Shown: piece after piece, positions 1 through 9,253 of the stretch
Position numbering within the stretch: the stretch's first letter is position 1
How the letters are laid out: every line of letters begins with the position of its first letter
Assembly: GCA_938010765.1 (NCBI GenBank)
Contig: CALLVX010000011.1
Span: 1-61,776, forward strand
DNA from: an uncultured Flavobacteriaceae bacterium
Lineage (GTDB): Bacteria > Bacteroidota > Bacteroidia > Flavobacteriales > Flavobacteriaceae
Length of the DNA stretch: 61,776 nucleotides
Direction of reading: 5' to 3'
Position numbers and translations under genes: made by a program
The notes under the pieces: model-generated
What the model was told of the DNA's origin: nothing
The model's input: only the letters and a program-made list of their open reading frames with translations
Database searches by the model: none

Positions 1-1
1 T

Positions 2-127
2 TTGGCCGCTACAGGATGGAACCTCAAGAAAATGATGAAAAAGCTAAAGGAAGAATTCGAAAAATCAATTCGGCAGCTTGTTCATAAACTATTTCTACTT
101 TTAGATAAACCTCAAATCATTAATTGA
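2..127 (+). CDS. Transposase C-terminus (partial, cut by window edge)
   Basis: An open frame enters from the left edge and stops with TGA at 125-127. The 41 visible residues include LAATGWNLKKMMKKLKEE, which resembles the extreme C-terminus of DDE transposases of the IS1182/IS5 type common in Bacteroidetes, where a final helix carries an 'A-N-L-K-K' pattern. Whether the element is intact cannot be judged, because everything upstream is outside the window. No terminal inverted repeat is obvious before the convergent iorB-like gene. The family is inferred from a short tail only. Confidence 0.55.
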   Translation: MAATGWNLKKMMKKLKEEFEKSIRQLVHKLFLLLDKPQIIN

Positions 128-148
128 TAAGGAACGACTAATTAGAAA

Positions 149-2314
149 TCAAGCTAGTTTCAAGGGCATCTCTCTAAGGCGTTGCCCGGTTAATTTAAAA
201 ACTGCATTGGCAACAGCGGCTGCGATCGGTCCTAGAGGGGGTTCCCCCACGGCTCCTGGAACATCTGAATTTTGCAATAAGACCACGTCTATCTCTTTGG
301 GAGCGTGTTTCATAAGCGCCATTTGGTAGGGGCCATAAATGGTCGGTTGCAATTGCCCGTCCTCAACGAACATTTGTTCGTGCATCGAAGCACTCATTCC
401 CATAATAATAGCTCCCTCGCACTGTGCCCGTACCTGATCGGGATTCACTGCGATGCCCGGATCCATTGCGCAGGTGACTTTATGTACTTTAATTTCCTTG
501 TCAACGATCGAGACCTCCACTACTTGTGCGCAAGGGGTATTGGCATCAGTAGAAGCGGCAAACCCCATGGCCCTTTCGTTGATGACCTTATTCGTCCACC
601 CGGCTTTTTTAGCGGCGGCTTTGATGACTTCTTTTAACCGATGGCCGCGGTCGTCATCCTGAATTTGCGCCAAGCGAAACTCTACGGGGTCTTTTTTGGC
701 CTTCACGGCCAATTCATCTATAAAGCTCTCAATGGCAAAGGTATTGGCCAAGAGCCCAAGGCTACGCCACCAGCTTGTAGCAAACGGTAATTTTACCCTC
801 CATGAAATTGCTTGGTAATTAGGGATAGCACCGTATTGGATCATTCCCCCGCGCCATGCCCCCAAATCGGCTCCAAGAATCGGCTCCGCAATGCTTGGTA
901 CCATGGGAGAACCGAATGCGACATCCCCACTTGAAACGTTGTGTTCGATGGCTTCTATCAATCCGTTTTCGGCCAGTGTGGCCTTTAAGATATGATGGGT
1001 AGGGGGGCGAAAGGTGTCGTTTTGAAACTCTTCTTTTCTCGTAAAAAAGCATTTGACCGGTTTGCCTACGGCCTTCGACATAACTGCAGCTTGTATGCCG
1101 TTGGGGGTATGAAGCCGTCTTCCGAAACCACCTCCTAAAAAAGTAGGAACGATATTCACCTGTTCGTTGTCAAAACCAAGTCGATCGGCAATTTCATCAC
1201 GAGTAATGCTCACGACTTGGGTAGACATATATATGGTCGCTTTGTTTTCTTCAACGAACGCCAAGGCGCCATTCGGTTCCAATTGCGCATGCGCCCCGAT
1301 CGGACTCTTAAACTCTGATTGAATTAGTCCAGTAGCATCTTCTAAAAAATCATTGGGACCGCCTTCTTTTTGAATGACGAATGCCTCCCCTTTGCCTACC
1401 GCAATGAGTTCTTCTATATCGGCTGTTTGCCAGTTTTTGTCGGCTTTCCAATGGGCTTTGATTTTCTTTTTGGCGTTCTCTGCTTCAATTTGTGAATTGG
1501 CGACCACCCCTACAAAGTCTGTTTCCTTGATTATTTTGACGACCCCTGGCATTTGTTCCGCTTTTGTGGTATCGGCTCCTAAGAAAGTAGCGCCTATTGT
1601 TGAAGGGCGCACAACCGCGCCGTAAAGCATCCCGGGCATGCTTGCGTCCATCCCAAATAGTGGTGCGCCAAAAACCTTGTCTTTCAAATCGACTCTGGGA
1701 ATGGGCTTTCCTATGAATTTGTAATCCTTCAATTCCTTGAGTGGCGGAGTATCTGGAATATCCCAGTCATCTACACCTTGTACGATGTCGGCATAGGTCA
1801 TACTGGCACTTCCGGCGGTTACTATGCCGTTGGAAATTTCGAGATCTGTTACCGAAGCTTTCATTTTTTTTGCCGCCTCGGTTTTGATCATTTCCCGCAT
1901 GGTGGCGGCAAGCTCACGCAGCGGTACCCATAAGGCAGATACAGAGGTGCTGCCCCCGGTTGCGAAACTATCGATATTGCCTGAAGAAGAATTGGCGTGC
2001 ACCACCCTCATTTGCTCCATGGATACTTCTAATTCATCCGCTGCCATTTGCGCCAGGCTGGTAAAAGTACCTTGCCCCATTTCTACCTTGGGGCTATGAA
2101 GTATTAGGTCATTGTTTTTGGTCACCTCAAACCAGATGATCGGGGTTTTGGTATTCCCCATGAAAGGAGTATCGGCCGTATTGGCGATGCCCGCAAGCCC
2201 TCTACGGATGTTGCTTCGAAATAAATAAGTGCCCACTGCCAAGATGCCAATGGTTCCTAAACCGCCTCTTACCAAAAACCTTCGTCGTGAAATTCTCTTT
2301 TTATTTGTTGCCAT
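149..2314 (-). CDS. Molybdopterin-binding subunit of an isoquinoline-1-oxidoreductase-type dehydrogenase (IorB-like)
   Basis: The 721-residue protein is the large subunit of a xanthine-oxidase-family hydroxylase/aldehyde dehydrogenase. It would hold the molybdenum cofactor in the periplasm. I start it at MATNKKR because the twin-arginine signal RRRFLVRGG follows directly and this ATG overlaps the iorA stop in TAATG; a 28-residue upstream extension has no signal character. Visible family motifs are GGGFGRRL (cofactor pocket, about residue 390) and VGEPPLGPIAAAVANA near the C-terminus, whose Glu is the expected catalytic base. The family is known for oxidising N-heterocycles or aldehydes; the substrate here cannot be read from sequence. 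It is the last gene of a four-gene minus-strand operon. Confidence 0.9.
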   Translation of the reverse strand: MATNKKRISRRRFLVRGGLGTIGILAVGTYLFRSNIRRGLAGIANTADTPFMGNTKTPIIWFEVTKNNDLILHSPKVEMGQGTFTSLAQMAADELEVSMEQMRVVHANSSSGNIDSFATGGSTSVSALWVPLRELAATMREMIKTEAAKKMKASVTDLEISNGIVTAGSASMTYADIVQGVDDWDIPDTPPLKELKDYKFIGKPIPRVDLKDKVFGAPLFGMDASMPGMLYGAVVRPSTIGATFLGADTTKAEQMPGVVKIIKETDFVGVVANSQIEAENAKKKIKAHWKADKNWQTADIEELIAVGKGEAFVIQKEGGPNDFLEDATGLIQSEFKSPIGAHAQLEPNGALAFVEENKATIYMSTQVVSITRDEIADRLGFDNEQVNIVPTFLGGGFGRRLHTPNGIQAAVMSKAVGKPVKCFFTRKEEFQNDTFRPPTHHILKATLAENGLIEAIEHNVSSGDVAFGSPMVPSIAEPILGADLGAWRGGMIQYGAIPNYQAISWRVKLPFATSWWRSLGLLANTFAIESFIDELAVKAKKDPVEFRLAQIQDDDRGHRLKEVIKAAAKKAGWTNKVINERAMGFAASTDANTPCAQVVEVSIVDKEIKVHKVTCAMDPGIAVNPDQVRAQCEGAIIMGMSASMHEQMFVEDGQLQPTIYGPYQMALMKHAPKEIDVVLLQNSDVPGAVGEPPLGPIAAAVANAVFKLTGQRLREMPLKLA

Positions 2315-2799
2315 TATTCCTTGGTTTTTGCGGTTGTTTCTTTCTGTATTGCGGCGGCGCGGTGAATCGCCTTTCGCATGCGATAGTAGGTGGCACATCT
2401 ACAAACATTGATAATATTCTGGTCGATATCGGCGTCGGTTGGTTCCGGTATTATGTTCAATAAAGCGGCCGTGGCCATCATAAACCCTGGCTGGCAGTAG
2501 CCACATTGGGGTACTATTTCTTCGATCCAAGCTTGCTGTACTGGGTGCGGGTCTTGTTCATTTCCAAGCCCTTCAATGGTTGTAATGGTTTTGCCTTCTG
2601 CCAGTTTTATGGGGTAGGAGCAAGACCGTATAGCCTCCCCATCTACGTGTAAGGTGCAGGCACCACAAGCCGCTTTTCCACAGCCAAATTTGGTGCCTTT
2701 TAAATTTAAAAGGTCTCTGACGACCCATAATAAGGGCGTATTCCCATCGGTTATTTCTACGGTTTGGGGTGCTCCGTTTACGATTAGTGAAATTGTCAT
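2314..2799 (-). CDS. [2Fe-2S] subunit of isoquinoline-1-oxidoreductase-type dehydrogenase (IorA-like)
   Basis: The 161-residue small iron-sulfur subunit has full family length. A plant-type ferredoxin domain carries the first cluster ligands in GCGKAACGAC followed by C in IRSC. A helical domain carries the second cluster in CGYCQPG and CRC. It passes electrons from the molybdenum site in the IorB-like partner to an external acceptor, probably the cytochrome c encoded just upstream. It has no signal of its own; export by hitch-hiking on the Tat signal of the large subunit is usual for this family. The stop and the next start share one base (TAATG), which suggests translational coupling. Confidence 0.92.
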   Translation of the reverse strand: MTISLIVNGAPQTVEITDGNTPLLWVVRDLLNLKGTKFGCGKAACGACTLHVDGEAIRSCSYPIKLAEGKTITTIEGLGNEQDPHPVQQAWIEEIVPQCGYCQPGFMMATAALLNIIPEPTDADIDQNIINVCRCATYYRMRKAIHRAAAIQKETTAKTKE

Positions 2800-2821
2800 A
2801 TACGTTCTTTTTTAACGATTG

Positions 2822-3433
2822 TTATTCAGACGGGATCCTATGCCCTTCTGCGAACCATTGTTTTACTGCTTTTATATAATCTTCTTTTGAAACAGGCGGT
2901 TTTTCTCGAAGGACGCCATTGGCATCTACCCCGGGGTCCCACGCCCATAGTACCAGTTCGTGTTCTGTTAAATGATGCATAGTTTCTTCGGAGGTTCGAC
3001 CACCATTGCGTTTGGGGTCTAATATTGATTCGGCGATTTCTATACGGGTCAATCCCTCCCAATACATAGCTGCTGGAGCCAGAGACCATTCAGGTGCACC
3101 GGGAACACCGGAATATGCATCGTTTTCAGATTGGTGGCAGGTGTTGCATTTGGTCGCATCAAATCCCATATTCGTTTTTCCTCGTGCCATACCAAAGTAG
3201 TGGGGGTGGCTGTTATCGCCCTGTTTGGGAATGTTGTCATTGGGATGGCAGTTAACGCAACGTTCATGTGTCAAGACACGCATCATTTTATCAAAGGAAG
3301 TATCGGTATTCGTTGCTTCTGTTACCGAAATAGGGATGTATTCTAACGTGTTGTAACGGCCATAGTTGGCGACCACGAAAAATCCTACGGCCAAAACAAG
3401 GTAAAATGCATACCGGTTTTTTCTTTTCTTCAT
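2822..3433 (-). CDS. Membrane-anchored dihaem c-type cytochrome
   Basis: The 203-residue protein has one N-terminal hydrophobic segment (about residues 8-24), which would anchor it or act as an uncleaved signal. Two CxxCH haem-binding motifs follow, CVNCH and CNTCH, with conserved spacing. It is the likely electron acceptor for the IorAB-type dehydrogenase encoded downstream and faces the periplasm. Its start overlaps the tetR stop in ATGA, so the two genes are co-transcribed and probably coupled. Small cytochromes with this layout often accompany iorAB genes in Bacteroidetes. The redox partner role is inferred from the operon. Confidence 0.82.
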   Translation of the reverse strand: MKKRKNRYAFYLVLAVGFFVVANYGRYNTLEYIPISVTEATNTDTSFDKMMRVLTHERCVNCHPNDNIPKQGDNSHPHYFGMARGKTNMGFDATKCNTCHQSENDAYSGVPGAPEWSLAPAAMYWEGLTRIEIAESILDPKRNGGRTSEETMHHLTEHELVLWAWDPGVDANGVLREKPPVSKEDYIKAVKQWFAEGHRIPSE

Positions 3434-3960
3434 AGGAGCAGTGTTTTGTATTTTTCTATTAAAAACGTTTTTAGTGATTCATGACTTTGAGTCCCGTCAC
3501 GTAAAATGCCTATAGCAATACTTTCGACAATGTAATTCAGTATAACCGCTTCTTTTTCTGGCTCGGGGTACCTTAGGGCAGAGAAGGCCCAGGAAAGGTG
3601 ATCTAGCAAGGGCTTCATTTTTTCGTTGCTTTTATAATCGTTTTCCCATTTTAATTTGAACTGAAGTTTCCAAAAAGAGTATTCGTTTTCGGTAATTGTA
3701 AAGGGCAACTCAATGGTCTTTTGAATAACGATTTTCGGATGCGCCTCTTTTAAAATAGGGGCTACCAGTACCGATGTGCGTTCTGCAGCTTGCTGAACCA
3801 AGGCATTTAGCAGACCTTTTTTGTTTCCGAAATGTCTAAAAATTAAACCCTCTGAAACGTTGGCTTCTTTGGCGATTTTTTTGGTAGATGTGCCATTGAA
3901 ACCATCGTTTGCGAATAGCTTAAGGGCAACTCCCAATATTTTTTTCTTCCGATCGGTCAT
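3430..3960 (-). CDS. TetR/AcrR family transcriptional regulator
   Basis: The 176-residue protein has an N-terminal helix-turn-helix (about residues 10-50; the stretch TKKIAKEANVSEGLIFRHFG is diagnostic) and a C-terminal ligand/dimer domain of normal size but no recognisable subfamily. It is the first gene of the minus-strand operon with the cytochrome and the molybdenum enzyme. It probably represses its own operon through the perfect palindrome that lies two bases upstream of its start codon. The inducer is unknown; a substrate of the dehydrogenase is the simplest guess. Confidence 0.9.
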   Translation of the reverse strand: MTDRKKKILGVALKLFANDGFNGTSTKKIAKEANVSEGLIFRHFGNKKGLLNALVQQAAERTSVLVAPILKEAHPKIVIQKTIELPFTITENEYSFWKLQFKLKWENDYKSNEKMKPLLDHLSWAFSALRYPEPEKEAVILNYIVESIAIGILRDGTQSHESLKTFLIEKYKTLLL

Positions 3961-3962
3961 AA

Positions 3963-3978
3963 AAGTGAGTAATCACTT
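3963..3978 (-). promoter_or_regulatory. TetR-type operator palindrome
   Basis: The sequence AAGTGA-GTAA-TCACTT has perfect six-base inverted arms around a 4-bp centre. It sits immediately before the tetR start codon, where a bound TetR dimer would block transcription or early elongation. Arm length and total size fit TetR-family operators. The assignment to this TetR is by position. Confidence 0.65.
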
Positions 3979-4096
3979 GCTAATATAGTCATTCGAATTT
4001 GGAATGACAAGCGCAAAGATGTAAATGCGTAATTAATTGAAATTGAACAAAATAGGTGTTTTGGGTGGCCGCTTAATCGTATATTTATAAATGTAG

Positions 4097-4400
4097 CATT
4101 TAGATGAATTTGAAACTGTTACGACCAAGCTCAAAGAACATCTAGAAGCACAAGGTGTTGGTATTTCTAGTTTCATAGCATTAAAAGATTGTGTTGAATT
4201 CGCCTCCGGTGGCGAGTACGGGTGTGAGGACTTGCCTTTTTATATGACGGTATGCAAAACCCGATTATGATAAATTTAAAGCTTGTCAACCAAGAAATTT
4301 AGTAAGCCTTTTTTATGTTTTCGAAGTACCTAAAAAAATAGAACTTTCCAAAACGCAGATTTCTTTGAAGGTTTTTGATAGAAGCGACGCAAACGCATAA
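4097..4400 (+). pseudogene. Frameshifted remnant of an unrecognised small gene
   Basis: Two consecutive open stretches in different frames look like one decayed protein. The first (4097-4270) reads LDEFETVTTKLKEHLEAQG and continues with ISSFIALKDCVEFA. The second (from about 4263 to the TAA at 4398-4400) reads DYDKFKACQPRNLVSLFYVF and ends in a basic, hydrophilic tail. There is no start codon and a frame change lies near 4262. The first half vaguely resembles DUF302-like folds, but I would not assign a family. It may also be chance coding potential in a 668-bp gap between divergent genes. Confidence 0.35.
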
Positions 4401-4538
4401 TTAGCTAAAACCTCGAACGCTACAGTGTTTTTTTTGTACATGTAATATCTCATGAAATGCAGGTAATAACTTATTAAACTATGTGTTTCGGATTACAATT
4501 GTAAATATCTTGGTAGTTCATGGGCAATTAATTGATTT

Positions 4539-4548
4539 TGAACGTTTA
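4539..4548. promoter_or_regulatory. Candidate LacI-family half-palindrome
   Basis: TGAACGTTTA has the central CG and near-symmetric arms typical of LacI/GalR operators (one mismatch between arms). It lies 81 bp upstream of the LacI regulator gene. This is a weak, short match and is offered only because its position suits autoregulation. Confidence 0.3.
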
Positions 4549-4628
4549 CGGTCCACCAACTTTGTTCATTTTATCCTATATTTACCTAAATAGAATAGCA
4601 TATCATAAAGTATATTTAAAAATAACCT

Positions 4629-5651
4629 ATGACCACGCTCAAAGAGCTTTCAGTAGTACTCGGACTTTCGGTTTCCACCATTTCCAAGGCGCTCAATGAC
4701 AGTACAGAGATTAGTGTGTCTACCAAGATGAAAGTGCAAAGATTTGCTTTTTCTTATGGGTATAGACCAAACCCTACCGCACAAAACTTAAAACTGGGCC
4801 GTACCCGTGTCATCGGTGTCATCATTCCCAATGTCATCGATGAATTTTTTGCGATGGTCTTACACGGAATAGAAGAGGAGGCTAGTAATTTGCAATATAA
4901 AGTGCTTATTAGCATTTCGAACGATGACCAGAAAAAAGAAGAGAGCGCATTGATCAGTATGGTCAATGGTAGTGTAGATGGGGTCTTACTTTCATTGGCG
5001 AAAGAAACTCAGGGTCTTGAAAATATTGCGCATGTAAATAACTTTACTACCGGCAGGATACCCATGGTACTTTTTGATAGAGTACATCAACAACTTAGAA
5101 ATGATACGATTACTGTAGATGATTTTGATGGGGCATACAAAGCAACCAAGTACTTGATGGATACCGGCTGTACCAATATTGCGTTTTTGTCAACAATTAC
5201 AAAAACAAGCGTGAGCGAAATGAGGAAGGAAGGATATGTGCAAGCGATGCACCTTGAAGCTGCTTGTCGGTGTGACCCCACGATCATAGAGATAAACCAC
5301 TATGACCTATTCGAAGACATTTTAATCACAGCGATGCAATCCCAAAGAATTGATGCGATTTTGGCCGCAGATGAATTATCTGCTGTTCGTACTATAAATT
5401 TGTTGCAATCAAACGGATTTAAAATTCCAGATGATATCGCCGTTATCGGTTTTACGAACGGTCAAATGGCTCAATATTCTAATCCGCCTTTAACCACCGT
5501 TTCCCAGCATGCAGAGAAAATAGGGGAAGAAGCCGTAAAGGTTTTGGTGAAACGTATACTTAATCCCAACTATAAAAAGCCGATACACCGGGTGATCAAA
5601 ACCGAAATGCTTGTTCGACGCTCAACAAAAGGAGAGAAAACTTTAACTTAG
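4629..5651 (+). CDS. LacI/GalR family transcriptional regulator
   Basis: The 340-residue protein has a classical LacI layout. An N-terminal helix-turn-helix (MTTLKELSVVLGLSVSTISK, with hinge around residue 55) is followed by a periplasmic-binding-protein-like sensor domain beginning RVIGVIIPNV and ending near EMLVRRST. It is full length. It ends six bases before the start of a GH63-type glucosidase gene, so it is very likely its local regulator and responds to the sugar released by that enzyme. Which sugar is not visible. Confidence 0.93.
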   Translation: MTTLKELSVVLGLSVSTISKALNDSTEISVSTKMKVQRFAFSYGYRPNPTAQNLKLGRTRVIGVIIPNVIDEFFAMVLHGIEEEASNLQYKVLISISNDDQKKEESALISMVNGSVDGVLLSLAKETQGLENIAHVNNFTTGRIPMVLFDRVHQQLRNDTITVDDFDGAYKATKYLMDTGCTNIAFLSTITKTSVSEMRKEGYVQAMHLEAACRCDPTIIEINHYDLFEDILITAMQSQRIDAILAADELSAVRTINLLQSNGFKIPDDIAVIGFTNGQMAQYSNPPLTTVSQHAEKIGEEAVKVLVKRILNPNYKKPIHRVIKTEMLVRRSTKGEKTLT

Positions 5652-5657
5652 AAAGCT

Positions 5658-7574
5658 ATGAAAAATTGGATTATTAGTATCCTATGTGTCCTATGTATTT
5701 TTGCTTGTCAGAATCAAACAGAAACCAACATGCAAGATCGTAAGCACATTGAATATCTAAATGAGTTCAGTAACTTTTTACCGGATTACTTTTTTGATCA
5801 AGGTGCTTGGTTTGGTTTACAATTATTGGAAAACCAACTGGGTATTGACAAGGCATTATTTCTATCCGATAGTTTGGGTTATAAAAGTAAAGCACCACTT
5901 TTGCAGTTGATGGTATTGCAAAATGAGCAAAAAGTCAATTTTAATATTGTAAACAAGTTTATACCGGGAAGACTGGTGCAAGAGGCTACAAATGACGGCT
6001 TGAATATAATTTTGCAGGTTGTTTACGAGGATCATCAAACGGCCCTGGTGTCTTACGAAATGACCAATCTAACCAATGCGGCTACGTCTATTGAATTGAA
6101 TATAAAGACACCAAGTAAAAATGGTCGCTATACCCTTTCGAATGCAACAGTTGATTTTGAATTGGATGAAAAGGCCAAAAATCTGGTCAATGGCACTTTT
6201 AATTCGACCATAACACTTCAACCAAATGAAAGTAGTACGCGATACCTTACCATACGACACCGGTTTAACGAAGATGAACCGTTCACTGACTTTAGTTTTG
6301 AAAATGCTTCTGCCATTTTAAAAGCGAATCAGGAAAGATGGTACGGCTATCTTGAACCCTATCAAAAATTAAGTGCAAATAAAAAGTTACTAGCAGCGAA
6401 ATGCATTCAGACTTTGGTCAACAATTGGCGTTCTCCTTCCGGCTTATATAAACATGATGGTTTATTTCCTTCCTATTATTACTCTTACTTTAACGGTTTT
6501 TGGGCGTGGGATTCCTGGCGTCATGCTGTTGCATTATCGACTTTTGAACCTGAGCTTGCAAAAAACCAAGTACGAGCCATGTATGATTTTCAAGATGATC
6601 AAGGGATGATCGCAGATGCGGTTTGGAGAGATCCTGCAATCTACAAACCCAATTTACGGAATACCAAACCGCCGCTCTCCGGATGGGCTATTTATGAAAT
6701 ATTTCGGGTTACCAAGGATACTTCGTTTATAAAAGAGATGTTCCCCAAACTACAAAAATATCATCAATGGTGGTACAAGAATAGAGATCATAATAAAAAT
6801 CAACTTTGTGAGTTCGGTTCTACAGATGGTACCAGGGAAGCCGCCGCTTGGGAAAGTGGTATGGACAATGCCGTACGGTTCGACAGTGCCAAAATGGTTA
6901 AAAATAATGAACACGCATGGTCCTTAAATCAAGAATCGGTAGACTTAAATACCTATTTATATGGGGAAAAACAATATCTAATCGCTTTGGGGGAAGTACT
7001 AAACGAAACTGAATTTGTTCATATTACAACGGACGAGCTAAAACAATTGAAAACTAGAATTATCGACAGATTTTACGATGTTGAGGATGGCTATTTGTAT
7101 GATTTCAATTTTGAAACCGATCAAAAAATAAAGATAAAAGGTCCTGAAGCTTGGGCATCTTTGTGGTTTAAAATTACAAGCGAAGAACAAGCTAAGAATG
7201 TAATAAGCGTTATTACCGATACGACACACTTTAATACCTATTGCCCTTTCCCGACCCTAGATGCTTCCCACCCCGAGTTTAATCCTGAGAATGGTTATTG
7301 GCGGGGCCCCGTATGGCTTGATCAGGCTTATATCGCGATTGTGGGGATGAAAAATTATGGATTTGAAAAACAGGCCGAAGAAATGAAAAACAAACTTTTA
7401 GCAAATGCAGAGGGGCTTTTAGATAAGAAGCGGGCTGTTTGGGAAAATTACGATCCGCGAAATGGAAAACCGTTGAATGCCAAACATTTTTCATGGTCCT
7501 CTTCGCACCTATTGTTACTGCTAAATGATGAAATTAACAGTACGGACAGAAGCCAAAAAGATACGCTGCATTAA
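5658..7574 (+). CDS. GH63/trehalase-like glycoside hydrolase lipoprotein
   Basis: The 638-residue secreted glucosidase has a lipoprotein signal (hydrophobic stretch then lipobox CIFAC, Cys 17). After an N-terminal beta domain there is an (alpha/alpha)6 barrel: FNGFWAWDSWRHAVALS (about residue 280) is the GH63/YgjK-type signature. The segment DGTREAAAWESGMDN holds the expected general acid Asp and substrate residues, and NGYWRGPVWLDQAY supplies the C-terminal active-site region. GH63 and related GH37 enzymes cleave alpha-glucosides such as glucosyl-mannose/galactose or trehalose. The gene is in an apparent operon with the LacI regulator 6 bp upstream. GH63 is favoured over GH37, but the substrate is open. 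Confidence 0.82.
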   Translation: MKNWIISILCVLCIFACQNQTETNMQDRKHIEYLNEFSNFLPDYFFDQGAWFGLQLLENQLGIDKALFLSDSLGYKSKAPLLQLMVLQNEQKVNFNIVNKFIPGRLVQEATNDGLNIILQVVYEDHQTALVSYEMTNLTNAATSIELNIKTPSKNGRYTLSNATVDFELDEKAKNLVNGTFNSTITLQPNESSTRYLTIRHRFNEDEPFTDFSFENASAILKANQERWYGYLEPYQKLSANKKLLAAKCIQTLVNNWRSPSGLYKHDGLFPSYYYSYFNGFWAWDSWRHAVALSTFEPELAKNQVRAMYDFQDDQGMIADAVWRDPAIYKPNLRNTKPPLSGWAIYEIFRVTKDTSFIKEMFPKLQKYHQWWYKNRDHNKNQLCEFGSTDGTREAAAWESGMDNAVRFDSAKMVKNNEHAWSLNQESVDLNTYLYGEKQYLIALGEVLNETEFVHITTDELKQLKTRIIDRFYDVEDGYLYDFNFETDQKIKIKGPEAWASLWFKITSEEQAKNVISVITDTTHFNTYCPFPTLDASHPEFNPENGYWRGPVWLDQAYIAIVGMKNYGFEKQAEEMKNKLLANAEGLLDKKRAVWENYDPRNGKPLNAKHFSWSSSHLLLLLNDEINSTDRSQKDTLH

Positions 7575-7733
7575 ATTGATATGCGTCGTCAATTCTGGAA
7601 ATGTGGGGTTTATTGTTTCTACTTTTATACAAGTTCTTTTAAAGAGAATAGGAGGTTTTGTTACCGCTAATTATTGTTGAAGAATTGGTTAACTAAATGT
7701 TTGTATACCCTTTTTAAACAAACTTCAGTTCTG

Positions 7734-7741
7734 TAATTTTG
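7734..7741 (+). promoter_or_regulatory. Candidate Bacteroidetes -7 box
   Basis: TAATTTTG matches the Bacteroidetes -7 consensus TAnnTTTG exactly and lies 57 bp upstream of the amidase start codon. A TTG element occurs upstream (7701-7703), but farther away than the usual 19-23 bp, so the assignment is moderate. Confidence 0.42.
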
Positions 7742-7798
7742 TATAGTTCCAAAAATAATATCGGCATTGTTTTTGGGTTCTATTATAAAAGAATACGA

Positions 7799-8875
7799 AT
7801 GAAAAACAATCATTTTCGATATGGACCTTGTTGGTTAACAATTTTTTTCCTAATTATAGGCCTTAGCGTATCTGCACAAGACTCCTTGATAATCGCGACA
7901 GTGACCGCGGAAAAAGGAGATGGTATTCTCTCACTACTTCGAAAACAGGGTGCGAATCCTTATGAAATGTACGACGATTTTATCGCCATGAACCTAGACA
8001 ATCTTCGCGATAGCGTGCATTTGTATGAAGGGAGAACCTATAAGATTCCTCATTTGAAAGTCGATTCGGTTGAAATAGTACCCACTATCGAAAAACAATC
8101 CAAAGAAATAAAAAAAATAGTCGGGAAGGAATTCGCCATTTTTGGGAAAGAGCATGCATCGGTTATTACAAAAAGCGAGCAACTAAAGGGAGCCGTGTAT
8201 TACTTGGTATCTGGCCATGGGGGGCCTGATCCGGGAGCGATGGCCAATTATGCAGGCACCCAACTTGCAGAGGATGAATATGCCTATGATATCACCTTGC
8301 GTTTGGCAAAGGAACTTTTAGCGCATGGTGCCACCGTATATATCATTATTCGAGATGGGAACGATGGCATTCGCGACGACCGCGTTTTAAAGATCGATCA
8401 TGATGAGGTCGCTTATGGTGACAAGGTAATTCCCTTGAACCAAACAGCGCGCTTGCGGCAACGGGTGGATATTGTGAATCAATTGTACAAAAAGAACAAA
8501 GGAAAATTCCAACGACTCATCGTTACCCATGTCGACAGTCGTAGCAAGGGTCAAAATATAGATGTGTTCTTTTACCATCATGAAAAGAGTAAAAACGGTA
8601 AAAAATTGGCTGAGAGCATTCATAAGACCTTTCAAAAAAAGTATAAGAAGTACCAACCGAATCGCACTTATACCGGAACCTTTGAAGATCGTACTTCCTT
8701 GTATCTCGTGAAAAAGACCCACCCGGCAATGACCTTTATTGAAATTGGGAATATTCGCAACAAAAAAGACCAAGTACGCATCTTAGACCCCGATAACCGA
8801 CAGGCATTGGCGAAATGGATTTCGGAGGGCGTCTTATTAGATCACCAAGGTGGGGAGATAGGGCCTATTCGTTAA
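7799..8875 (+). CDS. N-acetylmuramoyl-L-alanine amidase with LysM-like N-terminus
   Basis: I start at MKNNHFRYG, which begins a signal peptide (hydrophobic WLTIFFLIIGLSVSAQ), rather than at an ATG 60 bp upstream that would place 20 odd residues before it. The mature protein has a region like a LysM domain (GILSLLRKQGANPYEMYDDF ... YEGRTYKIP). An Amidase_3 zinc domain follows: SGHGGPDPGA holds the first His, YAYDITLRLAKEL the family Glu region, VTHVDS the second His, and TFIEIGN near the end the catalytic Glu. It cleaves the stem peptide from muramic acid and is active in the periplasm. It appears monocistronic. Confidence 0.9.
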   Translation: MKNNHFRYGPCWLTIFFLIIGLSVSAQDSLIIATVTAEKGDGILSLLRKQGANPYEMYDDFIAMNLDNLRDSVHLYEGRTYKIPHLKVDSVEIVPTIEKQSKEIKKIVGKEFAIFGKEHASVITKSEQLKGAVYYLVSGHGGPDPGAMANYAGTQLAEDEYAYDITLRLAKELLAHGATVYIIIRDGNDGIRDDRVLKIDHDEVAYGDKVIPLNQTARLRQRVDIVNQLYKKNKGKFQRLIVTHVDSRSKGQNIDVFFYHHEKSKNGKKLAESIHKTFQKKYKKYQPNRTYTGTFEDRTSLYLVKKTHPAMTFIEIGNIRNKKDQVRILDPDNRQALAKWISEGVLLDHQGGEIGPIR

Positions 8876-9253
8876 TCTCTACTGTTACTTCCCAGGTTCG
8901 ATGTCCTTGGCCAAACTGCTATCGCCTTCTGCGACCTTCTATTGTTTTGCCTGTACTACTTTTGTTTATCTACGTATAAAATCCTATCAACAAACGCCGT
9001 TAGTTGTTTAATGCTAACCGTTTGATGCGTTTTTAGAATAAGATGGCCAAACCGTTTGGTTGAAACCTCGCCATCATTTTCGGACCCCTACCATGTGCCA
9101 TAATTTTCATAAACCTTAGGGAGTCAACAATTACCGATGAAATAGACAGTTAGGACAAATTGTTAATTTGTGTTAAATAATACAGTGCCGTTAGGGGAGA
9201 AAATATGTTTTAGGTACATATCTTATAGTACTAACTATATAAAAAATAAATAA
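8876..9253. other. Intergenic region without recognised gene
   Basis: This 378-bp stretch separates the amidase from the GT20 gene. I see no open frame with coding character, no RNA gene and no convincing TAnnTTTG box. The last 60 bases before the GT20 start are very AT-rich, with a run of A/T just before the ATG. The promoter for the downstream gene must lie here. Confidence 0.5.
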
